Assembly: GCA_945873015.1 (NCBI GenBank) | Contig: CAMCBY010000153.1 | Span: 1-8,492 of the forward strand | Direction of reading: 5' to 3' | From: Klebsiella pneumoniae | GTDB lineage: Bacteria; Pseudomonadota; Gammaproteobacteria; Ga0077536 | DNA length: 8,492 nt | Part shown: positions 1-6,932 of the stretch, piece after piece | How the letters are laid out: the number at the start of each line of letters is the position of its first letter | Position numbering within the stretch: position 1 is the first letter of the stretch | Position numbers and translations under genes: made by a program | Notes under the pieces: generated by a model | What the model was told of the DNA's origin: nothing | What the model saw: the letters and a program-made list of their open reading frames with translations, nothing else | Databases searched by the model: none

Positions 1-2398
1 CATTGGCAGTGAGCGCGACGATTGCGGTCCGCGACCGGCCATGTACCTGTTCCCAGTCGCGAATCGCGCGAGTCGCGGCGTAACCGTCCATGACCGGCAT
101 CTGTACGTCCATCAAGACGACGTCAAAGCTTTCTGCCTGGAAGCAGGCAACCGCCTGCGCGCCATTTTCGGCTTCCACTATCTCGTAGGGTTGTTGGCGA
201 AGATAGGCTTTGATCAGCATGCGATTGTCTTCGTTATCTTCCACCAACAAGATGCGCGCACTGCGGGCTGCCGGCAGCATGGGGGCGGGCGCCGCGTTGG
301 TCGCAGTGACCGCAGGCTCGACCAGCGTCGAAAGTGCAGCCGCGAGTTGCGTGCGTTTGACCGGCTTGACCAGGTAGGCCGCACGCTCAAAGTGCTGCAT
401 CTGCTCGACCCCGGCGGCCACTGTCGAGGGGCGGAACAACAGCACCACGGGCGTCAGGTCGTTACCGTCACGCAGGCCCTGGAGCAGGCTGTCGGCACGC
501 GCGGCGCCGCGGATGTCGATCAAGACCGCGTGATAGGGCTGGCCTGCGGTGCGCGCGGCGCTCAGCAGCGACTTCGCCTCGCCCTCCTCCGTGCAGTGTA
601 TGCAGACGAACTGCCAGGTCTCCAGCATCGCGGCCAGCGTCGCCGCTCCGGCATCGTGAGCGGACACCACCAGCACTGACGCTCCCTGCCCATGCACAAT
701 GTGCGGCGCGACGTTCGGCCGTAACGCCGCGAGATGCACCAGAAAATGAAACACACTGCCCGCACCTTCCTCGCTTTCGACCCAGATGCGTCCACCCATC
801 ATTTCAACCAGACGCTTGCAGATAGCAAGGCCGAGACCCGTCCCGCCGTAGCGCCGGGTGATAGAGCTGTCCACCTGGGTAAAGCTGCCAAAGATGCTCT
901 CGAGCTTGCTGCGGGGGATACCAATACCGGAATCGCGCACCTCAAAATGCAGCAGTCCGTCGGCCGCAGCCGCACGGTCAAACCCGACACGCAGGACGAT
1001 TTCGCCCTGCTCGGTAAACTTGATCGCGTTGCCAATCAGATTGAGCATCACCTGGCGCAGCCGCCCCGGGTCGCCGTGGACTGTGAGCGGCACGTCGGCG
1101 GCTATCTCGCTCAGTAACTCGATACCCTTCGCATCCGCCTTCAGGGCATAGATGTCGATGGCCTGCTCGACGATGTCGTGCAGGTCAAATTCAATGTCCT
1201 CCAGCGTCAGTTGCTCTGCCTCAATCTTGGACAGGTCGAGGATGTCATTGACGAGACTCAGCAACGCTTCGCCTGCATTGCGAAATACGCCGACATATTT
1301 TTCCTGTTCGCGCGAAAGCGACGATTCGGAGAGTAATTCCGCCATGCCGATGATGGCATTCAAGGGAGTGCGGATCTCATGGCTCATGCTCGCCAGGAAG
1401 TCGGATTTGACCCTCGAAGCTTCGAGTGCCTGATCCCTGGCAACCGCCAGTTCACGGGTCTGCTGACGCACCTGCTCTTCGATGACACGGTTGCGGGCTT
1501 CAAGCTCCCGCGCCTGTAAATCCTTGGCGCGCGCCAGTGCCACCAGCAAGAGCGTCACACCCACCCCGAGTACGGCCGCGACCAGCACCAAACCGGTATC
1601 GATACTGCCCCAGCGCAGATCCTTGACCGTCACCAGCCACGCAGAAAAGTGCTTGAGTCGTACCGAACTTTCCTCGCGCAGGGTATCGACCACCGAGCCC
1701 GTGCCGTCGGTTGCGCTGGCTGTACGGGTGTAAACGAGTTGTCTGCCGGCCACACCTTCCGACACCGCATACAGCGTGAAACTGAGACTGGGCTCGATGG
1801 ATTGGGCGCCCACCAGTCCGGCCAGATCAAGACTTAAAACGGCGCAGTCAAAGCTGCCGTCGTCAGCACCGTGGCGGGCGTTGGGTTGGACGAGGTAGAG
1901 CGCCTGACCGCGCATGTCGTCCGTGTCGGGAGCCAATGGCACCGCAGCGTCCTGACCAATGACATTAAAGACCGTATCGCGCGCGCGCGCATCGCGGCGC
2001 AAAAGCGCCAGCACTGCCGCACCTACCGGTTTGCCCGTTTCCTGAATGACCTGCATACGGCCATCGCCATCAATCCGGATACGGGCCATGCCGTCGATAA
2101 AATCGTAACGGTTTAATGAGCCGGCGGTGTACTGCGCGAAACGGGTCTTGTCATCGTGATCATCGGCCGCAATGAAGCTGGCCAGATTGGCGATGATGGC
2201 GTCGGCCGTACGAACGTTGGCATCAACCACGTTGCGCACCGAGATACTGTTGAAATTAAAATCGCGAGTCTCACTGCGTAGCGCATTGTTCCACGCCAGC
2301 ACGACGAGTACACAGGAGAAAGACAGGCCCAGTGCAGCGGCCACAAAATAGAAAAAGGACGAGGAAGCATGTCGCTGTGCGTTGATGGTTGGCTCCAT
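1..2398 (-). CDS. Hybrid sensor histidine kinase, CHASE-like sensor, two receivers (3' end cut by window edge)
   Basis: Inner-membrane hybrid kinase, read as one uninterrupted frame of 799 codons that leaves the window before its stop. Order of parts: TM1 about residues 15-36; periplasmic domain about 37-265, whose pattern (FxxY...L...YDFIDGMARI) resembles CHASE sensors; TM2 about 269-291; charged coiled coil 292-335; HisKA with H340 in MSHEIRTPLN; HATPase with N457 (N box), D489 in DSGIGI and the GGTGLGL box at 518-524. A first receiver-like domain (about 574-690) keeps D628 and K678 but has S579-A580 where the acidic pair belongs. A second receiver (about 710 onward) has the VEDNEDN pocket and D764 in LMDVQMP; its last part lies outside. 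The start at 2398 is chosen because AAGGTG lies 8 nt upstream; ATG 2416 is also in frame but has a poorer site. The ligand is unknown. It probably feeds the adjacent Hpt protein. Confidence 0.93.
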   Translation of the reverse strand, partial: MEPTINAQRHASSSFFYFVAAALGLSFSCVLVVLAWNNALRSETRDFNFNSISVRNVVDANVRTADAIIANLASFIAADDHDDKTRFAQYTAGSLNRYDFIDGMARIRIDGDGRMQVIQETGKPVGAAVLALLRRDARARDTVFNVIGQDAAVPLAPDTDDMRGQALYLVQPNARHGADDGSFDCAVLSLDLAGLVGAQSIEPSLSFTLYAVSEGVAGRQLVYTRTASATDGTGSVVDTLREESSVRLKHFSAWLVTVKDLRWGSIDTGLVLVAAVLGVGVTLLLVALARAKDLQARELEARNRVIEEQVRQQTRELAVARDQALEASRVKSDFLASMSHEIRTPLNAIIGMAELLSESSLSREQEKYVGVFRNAGEALLSLVNDILDLSKIEAEQLTLEDIEFDLHDIVEQAIDIYALKADAKGIELLSEIAADVPLTVHGDPGRLRQVMLNLIGNAIKFTEQGEIVLRVGFDRAAAADGLLHFEVRDSGIGIPRSKLESIFGSFTQVDSSITRRYGGTGLGLAICKRLVEMMGGRIWVESEEGAGSVFHFLVHLAALRPNVAPHIVHGQGASVLVVSAHDAGAATLAAMLETWQFVCIHCTEEGEAKSLLSAARTAGQPYHAVLIDIRGAARADSLLQGLRDGNDLTPVVLLFRPSTVAAGVEQMQHFERAAYLVKPVKRTQLAAALSTLVEPAVTATNAAPAPMLPAARSARILLVEDNEDNRMLIKAYLRQQPYEIVEAENGAQAVACFQAESFDVVLMDVQMPVMDGYAATRAIRDWEQVHGRSRTAIVALTAN

Positions 2399-2406
2399 CA
2401 CCGGCG

Positions 2407-2412
2407 CACCTT
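2407..2412 (-). promoter_or_regulatory. Ribosome binding site of the hybrid kinase
   Basis: AAGGTG on the minus strand with an 8-nt spacer to ATG 2398. It lies between the Hpt stop (2431) and the kinase start. It favours 2398 over the in-frame ATG at 2416, which would place this motif inside the coding region. Confidence 0.6.
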
Positions 2413-2430
2413 GCATGCGTTCATTACGTC

Positions 2431-2736
2431 TCAAGCACCCGCCACCACATCGACTCGCGCGAGATAGTCTGCCAATTGTTCAATCGCTTGTTCGATGGCG
2501 CCGGTGTCGGCATCGAGGGCGGCCTTCTCGATGTGCCCGCCGATATCAGTAATCGGGTCGAATCCATAACCGCCACCTGCTCCCTTCATGCTGTGACCTA
2601 TCATGCGGATATCGGCGAAATTGCGCGCCGCAAGCAGTGCCGTCAGCTTTTCGACGTCGCGACGGCGATTATTGAGAAACCCGGGCACCAGATCGGCCAG
2701 ATCCGGATCGATAGTGACGGCAATACGTTCAGTCAT
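2431..2736 (-). CDS. Free-standing Hpt (histidine phosphotransfer) domain protein
   Basis: A 101-residue cytoplasmic protein that is essentially a single Hpt domain. The signature GHSMKG carries the predicted phospho-histidine H48, followed by a glycine-rich turn (GAGGGYGF) and an amphipathic helical tail, as in HPt four-helix bundles. In the family such a protein takes phosphate from a hybrid kinase's receiver and passes it to a response regulator's aspartate. It has no kinase or output domain of its own. The frame is open upstream to 2910, but that stretch lies inside the response regulator gene and has no Hpt-like sequence, so I take ATG 2736 (MTERIAV), preceded by GGGGAG at 7 nt. It lies 43 nt after the regulator and 32 nt before the kinase, which makes it the natural middle step of their relay. 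Confidence 0.9.
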   Translation of the reverse strand: MTERIAVTIDPDLADLVPGFLNNRRRDVEKLTALLAARNFADIRMIGHSMKGAGGGYGFDPITDIGGHIEKAALDADTGAIEQAIEQLADYLARVDVVAGA

Positions 2737-2743
2737 CGATAGG

Positions 2744-2749
2744 CTCCCC
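2744..2749 (-). promoter_or_regulatory. Ribosome binding site of the Hpt gene
   Basis: GGGGAG on the minus strand, 7 nt before ATG 2736. It settles the start of the Hpt gene at 2736 rather than at the longer open frame reaching into the upstream regulator gene. Confidence 0.6.
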
Positions 2750-2779
2750 GTCGGACACAAAGACAGTTGCATCGACCGT

Positions 2780-4147
2780 TCAAATGTCGTCTCCACCATC
2801 AGCGCTTTCGCGGTAGCTTGCGGCGTCAAGTTCGTATTGATTGAGCAGCTTGTAGAATTCGGTGCGATTGCGCCCGGCAATGCGCGCCGCGTTCGCCACA
2901 TTGCCGCCACTTATGCGCAGCACGCTGACCAGATAGTTGCGCTCAAATTCGGCTTTGGCATCCTTCAGCGTCTTGAATTGCACTGGCTGTTGACGCAGTG
3001 CGCGCTGCGCCATGGCGAGTGGAATGATGTCACCGGTGTAGAGCGTAGAGCACAGCTCTACCGCGTTAATCAACTGGCGGATGTTGCCAGGCCAGGACGC
3101 GGCAGCAAGATAGGCGACGGCGTCGGGCGCGAATCGTTTTCTGGGGGTGCTGGCGCGCGCCGCGCTCTGCGCAAGAAAATGATCGAGCAACAGCGGAATA
3201 TCCTCTGCTCGCTCGGAAAGACGAGGCATCTTCAACGGCACCACGTTCAACCGGTAATACAAGTCCTCACGGAATTCGCCCTTCGCGACCAGCGACTCAA
3301 GATCGTTATGAGTCGCGGAGACTATACGAACATTGACCGGCACACTTTTGACCGATCCGACCGGCCGCACTTCAAAGTCCTGCAATACGCGCAGCAGTTT
3401 GACCTGCAAACCCAGCGGCATGTCACCAATCTCGTCGAGGAACAAGGTACCGCCATTGGCCGCCAGAAACAGGCCCTCATGGCGGTTGGTCGCACCGGTG
3501 AACGATCCCTTCTCGTGACCGAACAGCTCTGATTCCAGCAGTTGTTCCGGGATGGCTCCACAATTGACGCCGATGAAGGCGTGCTCACGGCGACGACTGC
3601 CATCATGGATGGCGCGCGCCAGGACTTCTTTGCCGGTCCCGGTCTCACCGTTGATAAATACCGTCACATCGCCACGCGCGACCAGCTCGGCCTGTTCGAG
3701 CAGTTCTGCCATCACATCGCTGCGATAAATAAGGCTGCGGCCAAAGGCAGCGCTGCCCTCGGGGCGACGCGGGCGGATATGGGTGTTGATTTCAGTGAGA
3801 AACGCGTCCTTGGCTATCGGCTTGGTCAGAAAAGCGGAGGTGCCGAGGTGAGTCGCTTTGACCGCATCAGGAATACGTGCCTGACCACTCAGCATGATGA
3901 CCGGCGTGAGCGGATTCTCTGCGTGGATGCGTGTGACCAGCGTCATGCCGTCCATTTCTTCCATGAACAGGTCGGTTACGACCATATCCGGTCGCGCACT
4001 TGCGAGCAGGCGCAGCGCCTCTTCTCCCGAACTCGCCAGCAGCGGTGCGAAATCAGCGCCCTGCAACCACTTGGAGAGCAGCTTGAGCATGTCCTCGTCG
4101 TCATCGACGAGCAGTACCGTGCCAGCGCTGGCGTTAAGGGCGTCCAT
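2780..4147 (-). CDS. Sigma-54-dependent response regulator, GlrR/QseF-like
   Basis: A 455-residue NtrC-type activator that remodels sigma-54 RNA polymerase at -24/-12 promoters. Receiver, residues 10-125: acidic cluster D15-D17, phospho-acceptor D59 in TDLFMEEMDG, S87 and K109. AAA+ domain about 140-370: Walker A GETGTGKE 167-174, sigma-54 contact loop GSFTGA 214-219 (usual form GAFTGA), Walker B LFLDEI 235-240, then REDLYYRLNV and the sensor-II SWPGNIRQL. A Fis-type helix-turn-helix lies at 414-436 (GGNVANAARIAGRNRTEFYK). The RIAGRNRTEFYKLL helix, the ending ELDAASYRE and the receiver are strikingly like E. coli GlrR from memory, so I regard it as a GlrR-type protein; the name is not proven without a tree. 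ATG 4147 is the only reasonable start: an in-frame TAG lies upstream at 4196-4198 and no other start codon falls between. It lacks a clear Shine-Dalgarno. It follows glmS by 66 nt with no visible terminator. Confidence 0.93.
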   Translation of the reverse strand: MDALNASAGTVLLVDDDEDMLKLLSKWLQGADFAPLLASSGEEALRLLASARPDMVVTDLFMEEMDGMTLVTRIHAENPLTPVIMLSGQARIPDAVKATHLGTSAFLTKPIAKDAFLTEINTHIRPRRPEGSAAFGRSLIYRSDVMAELLEQAELVARGDVTVFINGETGTGKEVLARAIHDGSRRREHAFIGVNCGAIPEQLLESELFGHEKGSFTGATNRHEGLFLAANGGTLFLDEIGDMPLGLQVKLLRVLQDFEVRPVGSVKSVPVNVRIVSATHNDLESLVAKGEFREDLYYRLNVVPLKMPRLSERAEDIPLLLDHFLAQSAARASTPRKRFAPDAVAYLAAASWPGNIRQLINAVELCSTLYTGDIIPLAMAQRALRQQPVQFKTLKDAKAEFERNYLVSVLRISGGNVANAARIAGRNRTEFYKLLNQYELDAASYRESADGGDDI

Positions 4148-4150
4148 GCT

Positions 4151-4162
4151 GCTGACGTCAGC
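4151..4162. repeat. Perfect 12-bp palindrome just upstream of the response regulator start
   Basis: GCTGACGTCAGC is its own reverse complement and ends 3 nt before the start codon at 4147, in the place where a Shine-Dalgarno would be expected. It could be a protein-binding site or chance; one palindrome of this length is weak evidence alone. Confidence 0.35.
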
Positions 4163-4213
4163 CTGCTCGCCGAGGTAACGGCGCTCTGACTCCCCCTACC
4201 TTGCCGGTGGGCA

Positions 4214-6043
4214 TCATTCGACCGTGACCGACTTGGCCAGATTACGCGGCTGATCGACATCGGCGCCGCGAATCACGGCAACGTGATAGGCCAGCAACTG
4301 CAGAGGAATGGTGTAAACGATGGGCGCTATCGGATCTTCCACCGGCATGACATCCAGCACATGGATGTCAGGCTGTTTGGTCACTTCCACCCTTGAGTCG
4401 GCAAAAATATACAGCTGACCACCGCGCGCCCGCACTTCCTCAAGATTGGACTTGAGCTTTTCGAGCAGTTCGTTATTAGGCGCGACCGAGATCACCGGCA
4501 TGTCTTCGTCGACCAGCGCCAATGGGCCGTGTTTGAGCTCACCTGCCGGATAGGCCTCGGCATGAATATAGGAAATCTCTTTGAGTTTGAGCGCGCCTTC
4601 CATGGCTATCGGGTACATCGACCCGCGCCCGAGGAACAGCGTGTGATGCTTGTGCGCGAAGGCCTGCGACATTTCGGCGATACGATCGTTAAGCTCGAGC
4701 ACACCATTTATCTTGCCGGGCAGACTTTCGAGTTGGCGGACCAGTTCGCGCTCCTGCTCAACACTCATGCCGTGGCGACGGCCGAGCGCCACCACCAACA
4801 ACATGAGCGCCACCAATTGGGTGGTGAAGGCCTTGGTTGAGGCCACGCCGATCTCGGGGCCAGCGCGCGTCATCAACACCAATTCCGATTCGCGGGTCAA
4901 CGAGCTTTCAGGCACATTACAAATAGCGAGGGAATGCGACACGCCCCAGCGCCGCGCCTCGCGCAGCGCAGCGAGGGTATCGGCGGTCTCGCCAGATTGA
5001 GAAATTGTCACGAATAGAGAATTGGGTGTGACTACCGGTTTGCGATAACGGTATTCACTCGCAACCTCGACCGTACATGGCACACCGGCCAGGCCTTCGA
5101 GCCAGTAACGAGCCACCAGTCCGGCATGGAAACTCGTCCCGCACGCGACGATGGTGACCGACTTGACCTGGTCAAGAATCTCCTTGGCATCGAAACCAAA
5201 TGCAGAGTCGAGCACGGTGCCATTCTCGATACGCCCTTCCAGGGTTTCGGCGGCGGCGCGTGCCTGGGTAAAGATCTCCTTCAGCATGAAATGGCGATAG
5301 CCGGATTTCTCAGCCGCATCGGCGGACAGTTCTGACAGCGATTCAGCGCGCGTCACCGGATGGCCGTTGTCATCGTAAATGCGCACCTGATCACGGGTGA
5401 TCTCGGCAACGTCACCTTCCTCGAGAAAGATGAAACGTTGCGTCACCGGCAGCAGTGCGAACACGTCCGAAGCAACAAAATTCTCGCCAATGCCAAGGCC
5501 GATGACGAGCGGACTGCCGCGACGCGCGACCACCAGTCGGTCGGTGCAGGTAGTCGATAGCACGCCCAGCGCGTAGGCGCCTTCGAGGTCACGGGTAGTC
5601 CGTTGCACGGCTTTCAGCAGGTCATCACCCTGCTGGAGATAGTCATGAATGCGATTGACCACGACTTCGGTATCAGTATCAGAATTGAAGGTGTGGCCCG
5701 CTGCAATCTGTTCAGCGCGCAGACGCTCATGGTTCTCAATGATGCCGTTGTGGACCAGCGCCACGGTCTCCTGACACATGTGCGGGTGGGCATTACGCAC
5801 CGACGGCACCCCGTGCGTCGCCCAGCGTGTGTGTGCGATACCGAGACCGCCCGCGTGGGGTTCTGTCTGCAGCGCTTCTTCCAGTACGCGTACCTTGCCG
5901 GCCACACGCACGCGTTGAATGACCTTGTCTCTGACCGTCGCAACGCCTGCCGAATCGTAGCCACGGTACTCGAGGCGCTTCAGGCCTTCGACCAGGATGG
6001 GTGCGACATCGCGTTGAGCGACAGCTCCGACTATTCCACACAT
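4214..6043 (-). CDS. glmS: Glutamine--fructose-6-phosphate aminotransferase (isomerizing)
   Basis: Cytoplasmic enzyme making glucosamine-6-phosphate from fructose-6-phosphate and glutamine, the first step towards UDP-GlcNAc for peptidoglycan and LPS. At 609 residues it matches E. coli GlmS in length. The N-terminal class II glutaminase begins MCGIVGA with nucleophile C2 (after Met removal), has RGYDSAG at 27-33 and HTRWATHG at 71-78 with R73. Two SIS sugar-isomerase domains follow, recognised by VACGTSFHAG, SQSGETADT and ASTKAFTTQ. Near the end AEAYPAGELKHGPLAL carries the conserved isomerase Glu and His, and the chain ends AKSVTVE with the conserved Lys 604. Nothing appears missing. It lies 33 nt after the Sel1 lipoprotein gene and 66 nt before the sigma-54 regulator, with no terminator-like hairpin and T-run on either side, so a shared transcript is plausible. 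The ribosome site is weak (GGA about 12 nt upstream). Confidence 0.98.
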   Translation of the reverse strand: MCGIVGAVAQRDVAPILVEGLKRLEYRGYDSAGVATVRDKVIQRVRVAGKVRVLEEALQTEPHAGGLGIAHTRWATHGVPSVRNAHPHMCQETVALVHNGIIENHERLRAEQIAAGHTFNSDTDTEVVVNRIHDYLQQGDDLLKAVQRTTRDLEGAYALGVLSTTCTDRLVVARRGSPLVIGLGIGENFVASDVFALLPVTQRFIFLEEGDVAEITRDQVRIYDDNGHPVTRAESLSELSADAAEKSGYRHFMLKEIFTQARAAAETLEGRIENGTVLDSAFGFDAKEILDQVKSVTIVACGTSFHAGLVARYWLEGLAGVPCTVEVASEYRYRKPVVTPNSLFVTISQSGETADTLAALREARRWGVSHSLAICNVPESSLTRESELVLMTRAGPEIGVASTKAFTTQLVALMLLVVALGRRHGMSVEQERELVRQLESLPGKINGVLELNDRIAEMSQAFAHKHHTLFLGRGSMYPIAMEGALKLKEISYIHAEAYPAGELKHGPLALVDEDMPVISVAPNNELLEKLKSNLEEVRARGGQLYIFADSRVEVTKQPDIHVLDVMPVEDPIAPIVYTIPLQLLAYHVAVIRGADVDQPRNLAKSVTVE

Positions 6044-6076
6044 GTAGGGTGTAATTCCGTATTTAAGAGCTAATGT

Positions 6077-6580
6077 TCATGGCTGCGTTCCAGTCGCCGG
6101 CATTGGGCGGCGCGGCTCCCCCGGCAGTTGCAACTGGTCGGCAATCCATTTTCGTGCCTGCATGGTCTGGTTGGGCGTAATCAGGTGCTCCACCGATCGC
6201 AGGTAGGTTTTCGCCCTGCGGTTGCCCTGAGTGAAGGCCTGATACAGCCAGCCGTAGGCCGTCACGTTATCGCGGGGCACGCCCCAGCCACGCATATAAA
6301 GCACACCCAGGTTACGCTGTGCGTCACCATTTCCGGCGCGCGCCGCACGTTCAAACCACTGGGCAGCTGCGCTGAAGTCCCGCTCTACGCCGACGCCCAG
6401 ATAGTAATGAATGCCGACGAAGTTAATTGCGGCGCTATCGCCATTATCGGCGCGCTGAAGATATGACTTGAAAGATGATTGATAATCGCCGGCCAGGAAA
6501 CGGCCCAAGGGGTCCTGCTGATCACGGCAGGCAGATAGCGCGGCCAGGATGCCTGTCAGTACCAGGACTGTGAGGCGCAT
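6077..6580 (-). CDS. Sel1-repeat (TPR-like) predicted lipoprotein
   Basis: A 167-residue secreted protein. Residues 1-17 form a lipoprotein signal ending in the lipobox LSAC with C18 as the lipid-bearing cysteine; the following R19-D20 gives no clear inner-membrane retention signal, since Asp is at +3 rather than +2. Two Sel1-type repeats follow: one around GIHYYLGVGVERDFSAAAQWFERAA and one around NLGVLYMRGWGVPRDNVTAYGWLYQA, each with the LGxxYxxGxGVxxD pattern. A helical tail contains TPNQTMQARKW. Sel1 repeats fold like TPRs and bind proteins; the partner is unknown. The frame stays open to 6658, but that extension would bury the signal peptide, and ATG 6580 has AAGGA 5 nt upstream, so 6580 is preferred. 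It precedes glmS by 33 nt and probably shares its transcript, hinting at a link to envelope synthesis. Confidence 0.88.
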   Translation of the reverse strand: MRLTVLVLTGILAALSACRDQQDPLGRFLAGDYQSSFKSYLQRADNGDSAAINFVGIHYYLGVGVERDFSAAAQWFERAARAGNGDAQRNLGVLYMRGWGVPRDNVTAYGWLYQAFTQGNRRAKTYLRSVEHLITPNQTMQARKWIADQLQLPGEPRRPMPATGTQP

Positions 6581-6585
6581 CGAAA

Positions 6586-6590
6586 TCCTT
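6586..6590 (-). promoter_or_regulatory. Ribosome binding site of the Sel1 lipoprotein
   Basis: AAGGA on the minus strand, 5 nt before ATG 6580. Together with the signal peptide beginning MRLTVLV it fixes this start rather than the open frame reaching 6658. Confidence 0.6.
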
Positions 6591-6648
6591 CGCGGCTCAG
6601 TAGTATTTCGCAACATCGGGGGCGGTCTTTCACCTTGCCGGCACTGCT

Positions 6649-6670
6649 GTTGCGCCAAGTGCGCAACTTG
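6649..6670. repeat. Overlapping inverted repeats upstream of the Sel1-glmS genes
   Basis: On the plus strand GTTGCGC (6649-6655), loop CAAGT, then GCGCAAC (6661-6667) form a perfect 7-bp stem. A second perfect stem shares the same bases: CAAGT (6656-6660), GCGCA, ACTTG (6666-6670). The two hairpins exclude each other. No T-run follows on either strand, so this is not a standard terminator. It lies in the 162-nt spacer between the tRNA and the Sel1 gene, which otherwise holds no gene and no promoter that I can defend. Confidence 0.4.
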
Positions 6671-6742
6671 CGGGAACGTCGAGAATCACCTCGAGATGCG
6701 GGACTTCAATGTAGCCCGGAATCTTTGCCAAAAAGAAATGAA

Positions 6743-6819
<77 letters not shown>

Positions 6820-6840
6820 ACAAGACTTTCAAATGGCTAC

Positions 6841-6861
6841 GGCCCGGTTAGATGCCGGGCC
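6841..6861. repeat. Perfect hairpin in the tRNA-Pro leader
   Basis: GGCCCGG (6841-6847), a 7-nt loop, and CCGGGCC (6855-6861) form a 7-bp all-GC stem that ends 21 nt before the tRNA 5' end. No T-run follows in either direction, so it is not a standard intrinsic terminator. It might mark a processing or Rho-related site between merR and the tRNA. Confidence 0.45.
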
Positions 6862-6911
6862 TCAACAGGGTAGATGGATTCCGACTTTATGACTACCGTT
6901 TTGCTCAACAT

Positions 6912-6932
6912 CGCGCCGCGGGCGACGGCGCG
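6912..6932. repeat. Perfect hairpin just after the MerR-like gene
   Basis: CGCGCCG (6912-6918), a 7-nt loop, and CGGCGCG (6926-6932) form a 7-bp all-GC stem starting 8 nt past the stop codon of the MerR-like gene. On the minus strand the following bases are ATGTTGAGC, with no T-run, so it could stabilise the mRNA 3' end but is a poor intrinsic terminator. Confidence 0.45.

Noticed and set aside
41..679. A 212-codon plus-strand open frame at the left end
   Set aside because: It lies opposite the receiver domains of the hybrid kinase, and its translation looks like complement-strand bias rather than a protein.
2737..2910. Longer start for the Hpt gene, giving 159 residues
   Set aside because: The extra 58 residues overlap the end of the regulator gene and show no Hpt-like sequence. 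ATG 2736 has a good ribosome site.
2603..3532. A 309-codon open frame on the plus strand opposite the response regulator
   Set aside because: It is antisense to a gene with clear domains, its translation is Arg/Gln/His-rich with no recognisable motif, and it spans the regulator and Hpt genes. It is a shadow of biased codon use.
3542..4189. A 215-codon open frame on the plus strand opposite the receiver and AAA+ parts of the regulator
   Set aside because: Same reasoning: antisense to a firmly identified gene, no motif and no sensible gene context.
6590..6640. Sigma-70 promoter for the Sel1 gene (AAGACC, 17 nt, AATACT on the minus strand)
   Set aside because: Only about 3 of 6 and 4 of 6 consensus matches, too weak to call without transcript data.
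6581..6658. Longer start for the Sel1 protein, giving 193 residues
   Set aside because: It would bury the lipoprotein signal peptide 26 residues inside the protein, and ATG 6580 has AAGGA in place.
6638..6665. Possible sigma-54 promoter upstream of the Sel1-glmS genes (CTTGGCGC then GTGCC on the minus strand)
   Set aside because: The -24-like TGGCGC is fair, but the TGC element is 2 nt too far away and TTGC is not present. TTTGGCAAAGATTCCGG near 6715-6731 likewise lacks a proper -12 element.
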